DNA of 64,000 nucleotides, taken from positions 310,001-374,000 of the forward strand of contig CALGAP010000009.1 in assembly GCA_937958995.1 (NCBI GenBank). The letters are read 5' to 3'. Made by a program: the position numbers and the translations under genes. The DNA comes from an uncultured Chitinophagaceae bacterium. GTDB lineage: Bacteria; Bacteroidota; Bacteroidia; Chitinophagales; Chitinophagaceae. The stretch's first letter is position 1; each line of letters opens with the position of its first letter. This document shows positions 17,245 through 26,723 of the stretch, piece by piece. The notes under the pieces were generated by a model that had not been told where the DNA came from, ran no database searches, and saw only the letters and a program-made list of their open reading frames with translations.

Positions 17245-19433
17245 TGGAATGTCAGTTCTTAATTAAGAAATACAATTTTGATGATCGGCTCGAAAGGGAG
17301 CTGAAGGAGAAAGAAAAGGACTATCTCAGCTGGCCTATTGTATATCTTTTGGAAAACCGATCAGTAAAAGAGGCATATGTTGGGGAAACAACTGACATGA
17401 TTGCGAGAATGAAATCCCACCTGAGCTCGCAAAAGCGAAAAATACTGGAGACTGTTTTCCTGATCCAAAGCGATTGCTTTAATAAATCAGCAACATTAGA
17501 TATTGAGGCAAACTTAATTCGCTATTTGTCGGCCGATGGAACATATACGCTTCAAAATGGCAACTTAGGACTTACCAATCATTTTTATTTCCAAAAGGAA
17601 GAAATTTATTGGAGGCTATTCAAGGGCATTTGGAACGAATTGCAAAAGTCGGGAATTGCCCGGCATTCCCTGGAGTATATCGACAACACCGATTTATTCA
17701 AGTATTCTCCGTATAAACGTTTGTCGCTGGAACAGACAGAAGGATTAAAGCAAATTTTGGAGAGTTTGCTTGACCCAAAAGTCAAAGTGAACCTTATACA
17801 TGGTGGTGCAGGAACTGGTAAGTCCGTACTGGCGATTTTTTTGTTCAAACTTTTAAAAACAGATCTGTCTGATTTCAATAGGGCCGATTTTGACGAGCAA
17901 GACGAAGAACTCTTCAAATTAGTTCTGGAGGTCCGAAAAAAATACCAAAACCTTGAGATGGGCCTGGTAATCCCAATGCAATCCTTTCGAAAAACGATTT
18001 CCAAAGTGTTTAGGAATATCAAAGGGTTGTCTTCCAATATGGTCATTGGCCCTGCGGAGGTGGTCAAAAAAAGTTATGACCTCCTGGTTGTTGATGAAGG
18101 CCACCGATTACGTCGTCGTCGAAATCTTTCTTCCTATTATCATAAGTTTGATGAGGTTTCGGAACAGCTGGGGTTAGACAAACTGACATGTACCGAGTTG
18201 GACTGGGTATTACTAAGTTCGAATAAGTCTGTAATATTTTACGACGAATTTCAAAGCATTAGACCATCGGATGTGGACTGGCAGGCATTCTACAGTCTTC
18301 AATCGAAATCTTCCACTCGTGTTGAGACTTTAAAATCACAATTCAGAGTCAGGGGCGGAGAGGATTACATTGCCTTTATTCATAAGTTGTTCTCGGAACA
18401 TTCAACACCTGGGAAAGATTTGTTTAGGAGTATTCGGTATGATCTCAGGCTGTTTGAGGATTTAGATAAAATGGTGGACGTAATAAAGAAAAAAGATAGA
18501 GATCATGGGTTGTCAAGGTTGATTGCCGGATTTGCCTGGGAATGGGTATCAAAGAAAGATCCATCCAAATATGATATTGTGATAGGAGACACAAGATTAC
18601 GCTGGAATAGCACTGATGTTGATTGGGTTAATACAGAAAACGCAATTAATGAGGTGGGATGCATTCACACCACTCAAGGATATGATTTGAATTATGCAGG
18701 TGTGATTATTGGACCGGAACTCGATTATGATTTTGATTCCAACTCATTCGTAGTTTACAAAGAACGTTATTGTGACAGAAACGGTAAGATCACAATAAAC
18801 GACGAAGAGACCTTGAAGAGGTACATCCTTAACATTTACCGGACTCTTTTGTTTAGAGGAATTCAGGGAACATTCATATATGCCTGCAATGAAAATCTGC
18901 GAAAGTATTTGAGTAATTACATAAATGTGGAAGGGAAAAAGGCCATAGTCAGAGAACTCAGGATTTTCAAAGAGCCCGCTTCAAACAGAATTCCGTTCTA
19001 CGATCTAAAAATTTCTGCAGGAGATTTTTCTGGTTTGCAGACTCCGGAGCATATCCAATATTTGGAATTGGATAGATCGTTTAAGCAAACAAGCGGATAT
19101 TTTGCCTGCAAAGTGGTTGGCGAGTCCATGAATAAGATCATTCCCAATGGCTCCATTTGCCTATTCGAAAAATATGAAGGAGGTTCCCGCAATGGGCGTA
19201 TTTGTTTAGTGGAATCAATAAACATCGACGACCCCGAATTAGGCGGCCATTACACGATAAAGGAGTATACAAGTAAAAAAGCGGTTTCCGGTGACGGATG
19301 GCAACACCAGGAAATTGTGTTATCACCCAGGTCTACCGATGACACTTATAAACCAATCATACTGAGAGATGAACAGACTCTCGATTGCAGGGTAATAGGG
19401 GTATTTATACAGGTGCTGGATGGCTACCCCTAA
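17244..19433 (+). CDS. GIY-YIG nuclease / DUF2075 P-loop helicase / S24 peptidase fusion
   Basis: 729 residues in three parts. Residues about 30-120 are a GIY-YIG endonuclease domain: IVYLLEN, then AYVGETTDMIARMKSHL with R55, and the catalytic-type E88 in DIEANLI. Residues about 160-560 are a DUF2075 (COG3410) SF1-like NTPase: Walker A GGAGTGKS at 187-194, Walker B LLVVDEGH at 280-287, IFYDEFQSIRP, SQFRVRGGEDYIAFI, IHTTQGYDLNYAGVIIGPEL and the arginine motif LLFRGIQGTF, where F replaces the usual T. Residues about 610-729 resemble an S24/LexA peptidase: VVGESMN with S628 and YTIKEYTSKK with K673 as the likely dyad. It should cut and translocate on nucleic acid; the peptidase part may sense damage or self-process. 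Target and trigger are unknown. It shares a transcript with the MazG-like gene and overlaps the next, opposite gene by 4 bases. Confidence 0.88.
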   Translation: MECQFLIKKYNFDDRLERELKEKEKDYLSWPIVYLLENRSVKEAYVGETTDMIARMKSHLSSQKRKILETVFLIQSDCFNKSATLDIEANLIRYLSADGTYTLQNGNLGLTNHFYFQKEEIYWRLFKGIWNELQKSGIARHSLEYIDNTDLFKYSPYKRLSLEQTEGLKQILESLLDPKVKVNLIHGGAGTGKSVLAIFLFKLLKTDLSDFNRADFDEQDEELFKLVLEVRKKYQNLEMGLVIPMQSFRKTISKVFRNIKGLSSNMVIGPAEVVKKSYDLLVVDEGHRLRRRRNLSSYYHKFDEVSEQLGLDKLTCTELDWVLLSSNKSVIFYDEFQSIRPSDVDWQAFYSLQSKSSTRVETLKSQFRVRGGEDYIAFIHKLFSEHSTPGKDLFRSIRYDLRLFEDLDKMVDVIKKKDRDHGLSRLIAGFAWEWVSKKDPSKYDIVIGDTRLRWNSTDVDWVNTENAINEVGCIHTTQGYDLNYAGVIIGPELDYDFDSNSFVVYKERYCDRNGKITINDEETLKRYILNIYRTLLFRGIQGTFIYACNENLRKYLSNYINVEGKKAIVRELRIFKEPASNRIPFYDLKISAGDFSGLQTPEHIQYLELDRSFKQTSGYFACKVVGESMNKIIPNGSICLFEKYEGGSRNGRICLVESINIDDPELGGHYTIKEYTSKKAVSGDGWQHQEIVLSPRSTDDTYKPIILRDEQTLDCRVIGVFIQVLDGYP

Positions 19434-19894
19434 TACACCGCCCCCCAGTCCGCCTTCAGCTCCACCTTTGTCATCTTCTTTTTCTCCACCTCTACAGGCA
19501 TAATATTATTGTTGCCATCAAACCTGTTGCCGTAAAATAACGTATCCTTTTGTAGAAACAGGCTGTACCTGCCCGGGGAAAGCTTTACTTTGAAATACCC
19601 ATTTTCCTTGGTCTCGACCTTCTTGACAAGCTTGCTGTTGATGGAAGAGTAAAAGGCGGAATGATCAACCCGGGAAACCTGGCTCGTGTTGGTGAGTTCG
19701 TATATATAGACCGTGGTTTTTATTCCCTTGCCGGGACTTAAGGGCCGGTCAGGTGAGGGCATCTGGTTGCCGGTAACCAGTAAAACACGACCTTCGATGC
19801 CCTGTCGCTTGCAGAAAATGAACGAGGAATTGAGCATGCCAACGCAAAAAAGTATGAAAATTACGAGGTTGCCTTTTCTTGTCATATCAAACAT
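19430..19894 (-). CDS. Exported hypothetical protein with carboxypeptidase-regulatory-like fold
   Basis: 154 residues. An N-terminal hydrophobic segment (about 9-25) acts as signal or anchor; the nearby cysteine in IFCKRQG does not form a good lipobox. The rest looks like one beta-sandwich: GIEGRVLLVTGNQMP, KTTVYIYELTN, ETKENGYFKVKLSPGRYSLFL and a terminal strand MTKVELKADW, which matches the transthyretin-like or carboxypeptidase-regulatory fold. I do not know a function. It is tail-to-tail with the helicase fusion and divergent from the subtilase gene. Start could be MFDMT at 19894 or the ATG at 19885. Confidence 0.65.
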   Translation of the reverse strand: MFDMTRKGNLVIFILFCVGMLNSSFIFCKRQGIEGRVLLVTGNQMPSPDRPLSPGKGIKTTVYIYELTNTSQVSRVDHSAFYSSINSKLVKKVETKENGYFKVKLSPGRYSLFLQKDTLFYGNRFDGNNNIMPVEVEKKKMTKVELKADWGAVY

Positions 19895-19948
19895 TTTAGA
19901 GTAATTTAAAGTTTCGGCTCCAACAATTAAAAAATATCGACTCGATTT

Positions 19949-22900
19949 ATGAGAAAACTGTTACTGCTGGCCGGTTTCATGCTTACCGTAGGAATGATGA
20001 AAGGCCAGGTGCGTACCAACGTCGCAGAGTTACAAAAAGCACAGCGCGAAGTGGCCGCACAGGAAAAAGCCCTGAGAGAACGAATCGTTCAACTCTCGAA
20101 GGAAAAAGGGTGGCCTCTTGCCATCACCGGCAAAAACGGACGCATTGCCCTGTTGACAGATATAGATGTGCTGGGTTATCCCGTGTATGTGTCAACCACC
20201 AATAGCCTGTCGGCCGCCACTATCCGCACCAATAAATTATGGCCCGGAGGCAGCACAGGACTTAATCTCAGCGGTTCTTCTGCCAATATGAAATCAAAGT
20301 TGGGGCTGTGGGACGGCGGAAGAGCACGCACCAGCCACGTGGAGTTGACCGGCAGAATTTTGCAGAAAGACAATCCCACTTCGGTATCCGACCATACCAC
20401 ACACGTAGCGGGCACGCTGATGGCCAGCGGCGTTAATCCCGACGCCAAAGGCATGGCCTTCGGCCTGCAACAACTGATCGTATACGATTTCAACAACCAC
20501 AACTCGGAAATGCTGAATGAAGCATCCGGCCTGTTGGTGTCAAACCACTCTTACTCCACCATAGCTGGCTGGTATTATAACCAGGACCAGGGCCGCTGGG
20601 AGTTTTATGGAGAAAATGGTGCCTTTGAGGACTATAAATTCGGTTATTATTCGAATGACGCCCAGATGTGGGATTCAATAGCATACCTTTCACCGAACTA
20701 TCTCATTGTAAAAGCCGCCGGCAACAACCGCAGCGAAAATGGTCCTCAAGTGGGTGAGACTTACTGGGGTTACAATGCCAGCGGGCAAATGGTAAACAAG
20801 GGAGCACGTCCTTCCGGTATGAGCAGCAACGATAGTTATGATTGTATTCCCACCTATGGCGTAGCTAAAAATATTCTTACTGTAGGCGCTGTCAATCCTA
20901 TACTTTCCGGTTATGCACGCCCGCAGGATGTGGAGATGACGAGTTTCAGCTCGTGGGGACCTACCGATGACGGCCGCATAAAACCCGATGTGGTGGCCGC
21001 CGGCGTAGACGTATTCTCCAGCACAAGCGGTTCGGACAACGAGTATTCATTTTTCTCTGGTACTTCCATGGCTGCACCCGCAGCAGCCGGCTCGCTTTTA
21101 CTATTGCAGGAATATTATTCTCAATTGCATGGCGGCGCCGTGATGCGCTCGGCTACTTTAAAAGGCATCGTGATTCATACGGCCGATGAAGCCGGTCCCA
21201 GTCCCGGTCCCGACTACATGTTTGGCTGGGGCCTGATCAACATGGAAAAAGCAGCAGCTGTAATCTCCTCCAACAACACCGATCAGCTGATCATGGAAAA
21301 AGTGCTGAACAATGGCGATACATATACGCACGATGTAATAGCCAGCGGTAAAGGTCCGTTGGTAGTAACCATATGCTGGACCGATCCTAAAGCTGAAGTG
21401 GAAACTGTAAATATCCTCAACAATGCCACTAAAAAACTGGTGAACGATCTCGATATACGCGTTACATCGGGAGGCAACACTTATATGCCCTGGAGATTGA
21501 ACCCCAATAATCGCAGCGCTGCTGCCACCAAAGGCGACAACACGCTGGATAATGTTGAGAAAATAGAGATACCCGATGCTGTGCCCGGCCAGACATACAC
21601 TATTACTGTTACCCATAAGGGCACTCTCGCCCGCGGTTCGCAGGCTTATTCGATGATCGTGAGTGGTGTAGGCGGAATTGGGTACTGCAGCTCCGGCGCC
21701 ACTAATACCGCCGGCGCGCGTATAGACAGTGTGTCTATTTCCAATGTGCAGAAGAAAAACCCGGACGGATGTACCAGCTATACCAACAACACCAACCTGA
21801 CCATCCAGGCCCAGGCCGGTCAGTCATTACCTTTCCATATAGTGTTGAACAGTTGCGACGCGACAAACGCCGCCAAGATGGTGAAAATATTCATCGACTT
21901 TAACAACGATGGTGATTTCAACGACGCCGGCGAAACAGTTGCTACCAGCGGCGTCATAACCGGCAACGGCGTATTTACCGGCAATATCGATATACCTCTT
22001 TCTGTGAAAGTGGGTCATAGCGCCAGGATGCGAATTGTGGTAAGAGAGACCAATTCAGCCGCCAACGTAACGCCCTGCGGATCTTATGATAAAGGGGAGA
22101 CCCAGGATTACCGCATCCAGTTTGCTACTCCTTCCAAAGATGTAGGTATAGTGGAAATTGTATCGCCCTATAATGGTTCCTGCGCAATAGGATCGCAATA
22201 TGTTTCGGTGCGAATCAGAAACCTTGGCACCGCGCCGCAGTCAAATATTCCGCTGGTGGCTACTGTAAAACAAGGTGCTACCACCGTGTTGTCGGTATCG
22301 TTTACTTACCCGCTCAGCATTCCGGCATACGAGAGCCATGTGTACACATTCCAGGTGCCGTTTGAAACCGTAGCCGGAGCCACTTACACCGTAAGTGTGC
22401 GCACCAACCTCAGCGGCGACCAGGATGCCAGCAACGACGAGAAGGTGGAAACCATCAACATTGCCAATAACAGTAGCGCTATTACGGGCACCGCCGAAGT
22501 GTGCGGAACCAACCTGGTATACCTCAAGACCAATGCCACCGGTTTTGATGTGCCACTGTGGTATTCATCGGCCACATCTACCACACCTTTGGCTGCGGGC
22601 AACAACGCTACTACCAGCACCATCACGCCCGACAAGACCTATTATGTGGGTCTGAACGATGCCAGGCTTTCTGTGGGTCCGGCCAATAAGACGGTGTTCC
22701 CACAGGGCGGATATATTGCGTTCAACGGAAACTTTGTTCGCTTTACCAATAACGTTCCGCTGATCATTGAAAGCGCCAGGTTGTATATTGGTAAAGCGGG
22801 TACGATTAAGTTTACCATAGCCGATATCGTCAACGTCGACCCGCAAACCGGTGGTTATTCTTACTACCCGATTGCAAGCACCACCATCAATGTATACCCG

Positions 22901-23707
22901 ACCAATTCGGTTGACAGGCCCATCAATTACCAGGGCAATGACGCCACCGATACCGGTGCTGTGTATATGTTGAATCTGCCGGTGCCCACTGCCGGTAACC
23001 ACGCTATTATTGTGCAGTGCGAAAATGGTGCGAACATATTCCGAAATGCCAACGTTTCGCCCAATCCTTATCCGGTGGGCATTCCCAACGTGTTTACCAT
23101 TACCGGTAACAGCGCTACCAACCCGAACGATCCTAATTTTTACCAGAACTACTACTATTTCTTCTATGATATGCGACTAAGGCTGGTGAATTGTCCCGGT
23201 CCGAGAACCGAAGTAGTAGCTTCCACGGCCACAGCGCCAGTGATAACGCTGGATGGCAACACCTTTACCAGCTCGGCGCTGGTAGGTAACCAATGGTATC
23301 GCAACGGTGTGCCCATACCCGGCGCTACCAGCCGAACTTACGCGGCTACACAAAGCGGTACATATACCGTACTGGTGACTGATCCGTTCGGATGCGCGCT
23401 TGAATCAAATGCCATCCAGCTCACACCTACCGCCGTGATTGATGTAGATGGAAATGAAATCCAACTGTCGGTAACACCTAATCCAAACAGGGGACAATTT
23501 AACCTGCAGTTTGAGGTGAAGACCAAGCGCGACCTCCATATCGACCTCATCAACATCCTGGGTCAGAAAGTATATCAACGCTCCACCCCCGGATTCATCG
23601 GCAAGTTTGCGCAGGAAATAAGGGTCGACAAAGTATTACCCGGCACTTACTTCCTGAAGATTCAGCATGGTCAGTCCATATACGTGAAGAAGATCGTGAT
23701 ACAATAA
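19949..23707 (+). CDS. Secreted subtilisin-like S8 peptidase with T9SS sorting domain
   Basis: 1252 residues with a signal peptide (1-19, ending MMKGQ). The catalytic triad is present: D122 in GLWDGGRARTSH, H152 in DHTTHVAGT, S373 in FFSGTSMAAPAAAG, with the oxyanion asparagine in KAAGNN near 259. A beta-sandwich P-domain-like region follows (about 450-570), then a GEVED domain (KIFIDFNNDGDFNDAGET, about 650-720), a CARDB-like domain (about 730-850), an Ig-like stretch (TFTSSALVGNQWYRNG) and a type A sorting domain (SVTPNPNRGQFNLQF to the end). It should be a surface or released endopeptidase exported by T9SS. It has its own terminator. Confidence 0.92.
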   Translation: MRKLLLLAGFMLTVGMMKGQVRTNVAELQKAQREVAAQEKALRERIVQLSKEKGWPLAITGKNGRIALLTDIDVLGYPVYVSTTNSLSAATIRTNKLWPGGSTGLNLSGSSANMKSKLGLWDGGRARTSHVELTGRILQKDNPTSVSDHTTHVAGTLMASGVNPDAKGMAFGLQQLIVYDFNNHNSEMLNEASGLLVSNHSYSTIAGWYYNQDQGRWEFYGENGAFEDYKFGYYSNDAQMWDSIAYLSPNYLIVKAAGNNRSENGPQVGETYWGYNASGQMVNKGARPSGMSSNDSYDCIPTYGVAKNILTVGAVNPILSGYARPQDVEMTSFSSWGPTDDGRIKPDVVAAGVDVFSSTSGSDNEYSFFSGTSMAAPAAAGSLLLLQEYYSQLHGGAVMRSATLKGIVIHTADEAGPSPGPDYMFGWGLINMEKAAAVISSNNTDQLIMEKVLNNGDTYTHDVIASGKGPLVVTICWTDPKAEVETVNILNNATKKLVNDLDIRVTSGGNTYMPWRLNPNNRSAAATKGDNTLDNVEKIEIPDAVPGQTYTITVTHKGTLARGSQAYSMIVSGVGGIGYCSSGATNTAGARIDSVSISNVQKKNPDGCTSYTNNTNLTIQAQAGQSLPFHIVLNSCDATNAAKMVKIFIDFNNDGDFNDAGETVATSGVITGNGVFTGNIDIPLSVKVGHSARMRIVVRETNSAANVTPCGSYDKGETQDYRIQFATPSKDVGIVEIVSPYNGSCAIGSQYVSVRIRNLGTAPQSNIPLVATVKQGATTVLSVSFTYPLSIPAYESHVYTFQVPFETVAGATYTVSVRTNLSGDQDASNDEKVETINIANNSSAITGTAEVCGTNLVYLKTNATGFDVPLWYSSATSTTPLAAGNNATTSTITPDKTYYVGLNDARLSVGPANKTVFPQGGYIAFNGNFVRFTNNVPLIIESARLYIGKAGTIKFTIADIVNVDPQTGGYSYYPIASTTINVYPTNSVDRPINYQGNDATDTGAVYMLNLPVPTAGNHAIIVQCENGANIFRNANVSPNPYPVGIPNVFTITGNSATNPNDPNFYQNYYYFFYDMRLRLVNCPGPRTEVVASTATAPVITLDGNTFTSSALVGNQWYRNGVPIPGATSRTYAATQSGTYTVLVTDPFGCALESNAIQLTPTAVIDVDGNEIQLSVTPNPNRGQFNLQFEVKTKRDLHIDLINILGQKVYQRSTPGFIGKFAQEIRVDKVLPGTYFLKIQHGQSIYVKKIVIQ

Positions 23708-23730
23708 GCGAAGAGTAATATGCATATACA

Positions 23731-23761
23731 ATGCCTGCAAACACTGTTTGCAGGCATTTTT
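23731..23761. terminator. Bidirectional terminator
   Basis: A perfect 11-bp stem ATGCCTGCAAA/TTTGCAGGCAT (23731-23741 and 23747-23757) is followed by a T-run. It separates the convergent subtilase and VWA genes. Confidence 0.85.
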
Positions 23762-23764
23762 CTT

Positions 23765-25531
23765 TTATTTCGTCAGCACAATTCTTTTCGAACCCCATCC
23801 TTTGTCTTTTACAAAATAGCTGACGAGATAAGTGCCAGAAGGATATTTGCTTAGGTCAGCCTGGTAAGAAAGATTTTTGTTACCGGTATATATTCTTTCC
23901 AAAATCTTTCCTGTAAAATCCGCGACATACAGTTCCTTGATTTTTTCAGATGATTTTATCTGCACTATGCCAGCAGTAGGATTGGGGAAGGCAGTTATAA
24001 GGGTGGGTGCATCTTTTTCCTCCTCGTTATCAAAGTTTTTCTTCACTACATTGTTGCAACTTTCGGTATAGATCATTTCTGCGATCAGGCGTTGCAGCAG
24101 ATCGTTGAGCAATTCCACCTTGAAATTATCGCTAGTGGGTTTGATATGCTTTTCGCCCACGCCGCTATCGTCGGTAAGAAACACATAGCTGCCATTGGTA
24201 GCGAGCGCGATGGAGCGCATCAGGTATTCGGTACTCTTGTTGATGCCGCTGCATACCACCGGCACGATGCGTACGCCCATGGCGGCAGCCTGCACCACCA
24301 GGGCTTTCATTCTTTTTTTGGCATGATCGTGGGGCGGGGCGTCGAGCACCAAAAACAGAATTTTTGCCTGGGCATTTTTATCCCATTGCATTTTATTCAA
24401 CGCGGCATCTAATGCATCATCAACAGCTTCGGGAAAATCGCCGCCACCGGCGGCATGTTGTTTTTTGATGAAATTGATAAGTGAAGAAACATCGCTGCCG
24501 AAATCCTGCACGCGGGTGACATATTCGTCGGAATGATCGCGGTAAAATACCGAGCCGGTACGCAGGTGCAGGTCCTGGTTCCTGGCGGCAATATTGGCGA
24601 TCACATCCTGCAGTTCTTCCTGCAGGTATTTAATTTCATCGCCCATGCTGCCGGTGGCATCCACCACAAAGGCAATGTCAACCGAACTGGTGGCAAAGCA
24701 GGGTTTGTTGATGGTAATGCGATTGATGCCATGCTCGAAAACACGCGGATTGTAATGTGTTTGATTGCTGCAAACAATGATATATTCTGATTGCTCATTG
24801 TCTTCACTTTTTATACCTGCCCATAGTTCAGCTTTACCTGTATTATCGGTAACTGCTGTCCAGGCAGTATCGTTCGTCCACCTTCTGATCAAATAAGCTT
24901 TTTCACCAGCAATAGCCCTTCCTTCCTTATTCTGAACCTGCAGGCAGTAGCGCTTGATTGGTTTTATTCCCCAATGTTCACTGTGTTCCTGAAATTCAGC
25001 CTTTGTATAATCTCCCCACAGTTTCCATTTTTTAAAATCACTGAGCTCACCGGCGGTCAGAACTTTTGAACCGGGATTTACTTTGACAGGCTTTCCGCTT
25101 CGATAAATATTACTGGGTGAGCGCGGCGATTCTACTCTTATGCCTGGTGCTATTGCGCCGCGAAGCGCCACTGTTAATGATCTTCTTTTTTCCATTGTAT
25201 AACCAACAACTACTACTTCTTCCAGCCTGGCAAGATCGGGCTCAAGTGCGATGGTGTAAAACTTTATGCTGTCTTCAGATTTTATCTGTATCAATTTTTT
25301 CGCATAACCAACGGCAGAAACCGAAATAGTAGCGGGGAGTTTGCGTATGGTGATCGAAAATTTGCCGGCGGTGTCTGTGGCAGTTCCAGTGCTGCTACCT
25401 TCCAAAAAAATAGCCGCACCCGCCACCGGCCCGCTTTTGGCTTTTACCTGGCCACGAATGGTTATGGTTTGCGAAAATGTAATTGCAGGGATTGCAAGCA
25501 GCAAAATAAGTCCAACAAATAAATGCCTCAT
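23765..25531 (-). CDS. Secreted VWA-domain protein with CarboxypepD_reg-like and T9SS domains
   Basis: 588 residues. A signal peptide (1-20) is followed by a CarboxypepD_reg-like domain (about 23-100) that ends in the TonB-box-like EEVVVVGY, a sequence normally found at the start of SusC receptors. A middle region (about 150-275) includes KSEDNEQSEYIIVCSNQT. A von Willebrand A domain starts near residue 285 with the MIDAS DATGS at 291-295, and the C-terminal 75 residues (AFPNPTAGIVQIKSSEK onward) are a type A sorting domain. It probably mediates metal-dependent adhesion at the cell surface. The plug-like domain on a non-receptor protein is unusual. No partner is adjacent. Confidence 0.85.
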   Translation of the reverse strand: MRHLFVGLILLLAIPAITFSQTITIRGQVKAKSGPVAGAAIFLEGSSTGTATDTAGKFSITIRKLPATISVSAVGYAKKLIQIKSEDSIKFYTIALEPDLARLEEVVVVGYTMEKRRSLTVALRGAIAPGIRVESPRSPSNIYRSGKPVKVNPGSKVLTAGELSDFKKWKLWGDYTKAEFQEHSEHWGIKPIKRYCLQVQNKEGRAIAGEKAYLIRRWTNDTAWTAVTDNTGKAELWAGIKSEDNEQSEYIIVCSNQTHYNPRVFEHGINRITINKPCFATSSVDIAFVVDATGSMGDEIKYLQEELQDVIANIAARNQDLHLRTGSVFYRDHSDEYVTRVQDFGSDVSSLINFIKKQHAAGGGDFPEAVDDALDAALNKMQWDKNAQAKILFLVLDAPPHDHAKKRMKALVVQAAAMGVRIVPVVCSGINKSTEYLMRSIALATNGSYVFLTDDSGVGEKHIKPTSDNFKVELLNDLLQRLIAEMIYTESCNNVVKKNFDNEEEKDAPTLITAFPNPTAGIVQIKSSEKIKELYVADFTGKILERIYTGNKNLSYQADLSKYPSGTYLVSYFVKDKGWGSKRIVLTK

Positions 25532-25763
25532 AGTTCCGTTTTCGTAACAGATGATGAAAGCGGAACTATTGCATAAGCGTGTACTTTTCCAGGGTTACTT
25601 TTTTTTTTAAAAACTTTGGATTTCTTGTTGTATTCCAATGCCATGCCCAGCCAGTAATCCAACTGCTTTTTTGTTTTTATACATCGGTTTTAACAAAAAC
25701 ATAGCCTTTCAATACTTTTTGGTTTACACTATTAAGTTCAGCCTTTTTAATATATTCACTTTC

Positions 25764-26723
25764 ATGAAACCGATACTCATTGCGATTGCCTGCCTTCTCT
25801 TTCAGTCATACTCCCAATCCCAACCTGTAAAAACGCATGGCGCCCTGCGTGTGAAGGGTACCAAACTGGTTGACCAACACGGCAATACCGTAGTGCTGCG
25901 CGGTATGAGTTTTGGCTGGCACAACCTGTGGCCGCGCGTGTACAATGCCGGTGCGGTAAAATGGTTGAAAGAAGACTGGCATTGCAACGTGGTGCGTGCG
26001 TCTATGGGCATTGAACTCAATAACAAAGGTTATCTGAAAGATCCTGAAGGCTCCGTGGCCCTTATAAAGAATGTGGTGGATGCCGCCATTGAAAATGATA
26101 TCTACGTCATTATCGACTGGCACGATCATAATATTCATACGGAAGAAGCAAAGAAATTTTTTGGTGAAATGGCTACACGCTATGGCAAGTATCCTCATGT
26201 GATTTATGAAATTTTCAATGAGCCCGATCACGAGACATGGCCCGAAGTGAAAGCCTATTCAGAAGAGGTGATCAAAACTATTCGTGCTATCGATCCGGAT
26301 AATATCATTCTTGTTGGCAGTCCGCAATGGGACCAGGCCATTCATTTGCCCGCCGCTGATCCTGTCAAGGGATATGACAACCTGATGTACACCGTGCATT
26401 TTTATGCGGCTACACATAAGCAATGGTTGCGCGACAGGACCGACGAAGCCATCAGAAAAGGACTGGCCATTTTTGTATCGGAATGCGCCGGTATGGAAGC
26501 CACCGGCGATGGTCCGCTGGATTATGACGAATGGCAGCGATGGATGGACTGGATGGAAGCGAACGAACTGAGCTGGATATTCTGGTCGGTGAGTGATAAA
26601 GATGAAACCTGCTCGGTACTGAAAAAATCCGCAGCCTCCGAAGGCGGATGGAAAGAAAGCGATCTGAAAGAATACGGCATCAAGGCACGCGAGTATATCA
26701 GGAAATACAATAAGAAACCTTAG
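25764..26723 (+). CDS. Glycoside hydrolase family 5 endoglucanase-like enzyme
   Basis: 319 residues from the ATG at 25764; the frame extends 42 codons upstream, but those lack a start consistent with the signal peptide MKPILIAIACLLFQSYSQ. The TIM-barrel GH5 motifs are clear: WGHN-like SFGWHNLWP, VIIDWHDHN, the acid/base E153 in YEIFNEPD, HFYA, and the nucleophile E240 in IFVSECAG. It should be a secreted or periplasmic beta-1,4-glycanase, with cellulose or mannan as likely substrate. It is alone and ends overlapping the ClC gene by 4 bases. Confidence 0.92.
   Translation: MKPILIAIACLLFQSYSQSQPVKTHGALRVKGTKLVDQHGNTVVLRGMSFGWHNLWPRVYNAGAVKWLKEDWHCNVVRASMGIELNNKGYLKDPEGSVALIKNVVDAAIENDIYVIIDWHDHNIHTEEAKKFFGEMATRYGKYPHVIYEIFNEPDHETWPEVKAYSEEVIKTIRAIDPDNIILVGSPQWDQAIHLPAADPVKGYDNLMYTVHFYAATHKQWLRDRTDEAIRKGLAIFVSECAGMEATGDGPLDYDEWQRWMDWMEANELSWIFWSVSDKDETCSVLKKSAASEGGWKESDLKEYGIKAREYIRKYNKKP

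Noticed and set aside
16614..19433. Integrative element with att repeats flanking the MazG/DUF2075 pair
   Set aside because: I looked for a copy of the tRNA-Pro 3' end downstream of 19433 and saw none, and no integrase gene is present. Only the association with tRNA genes remains.
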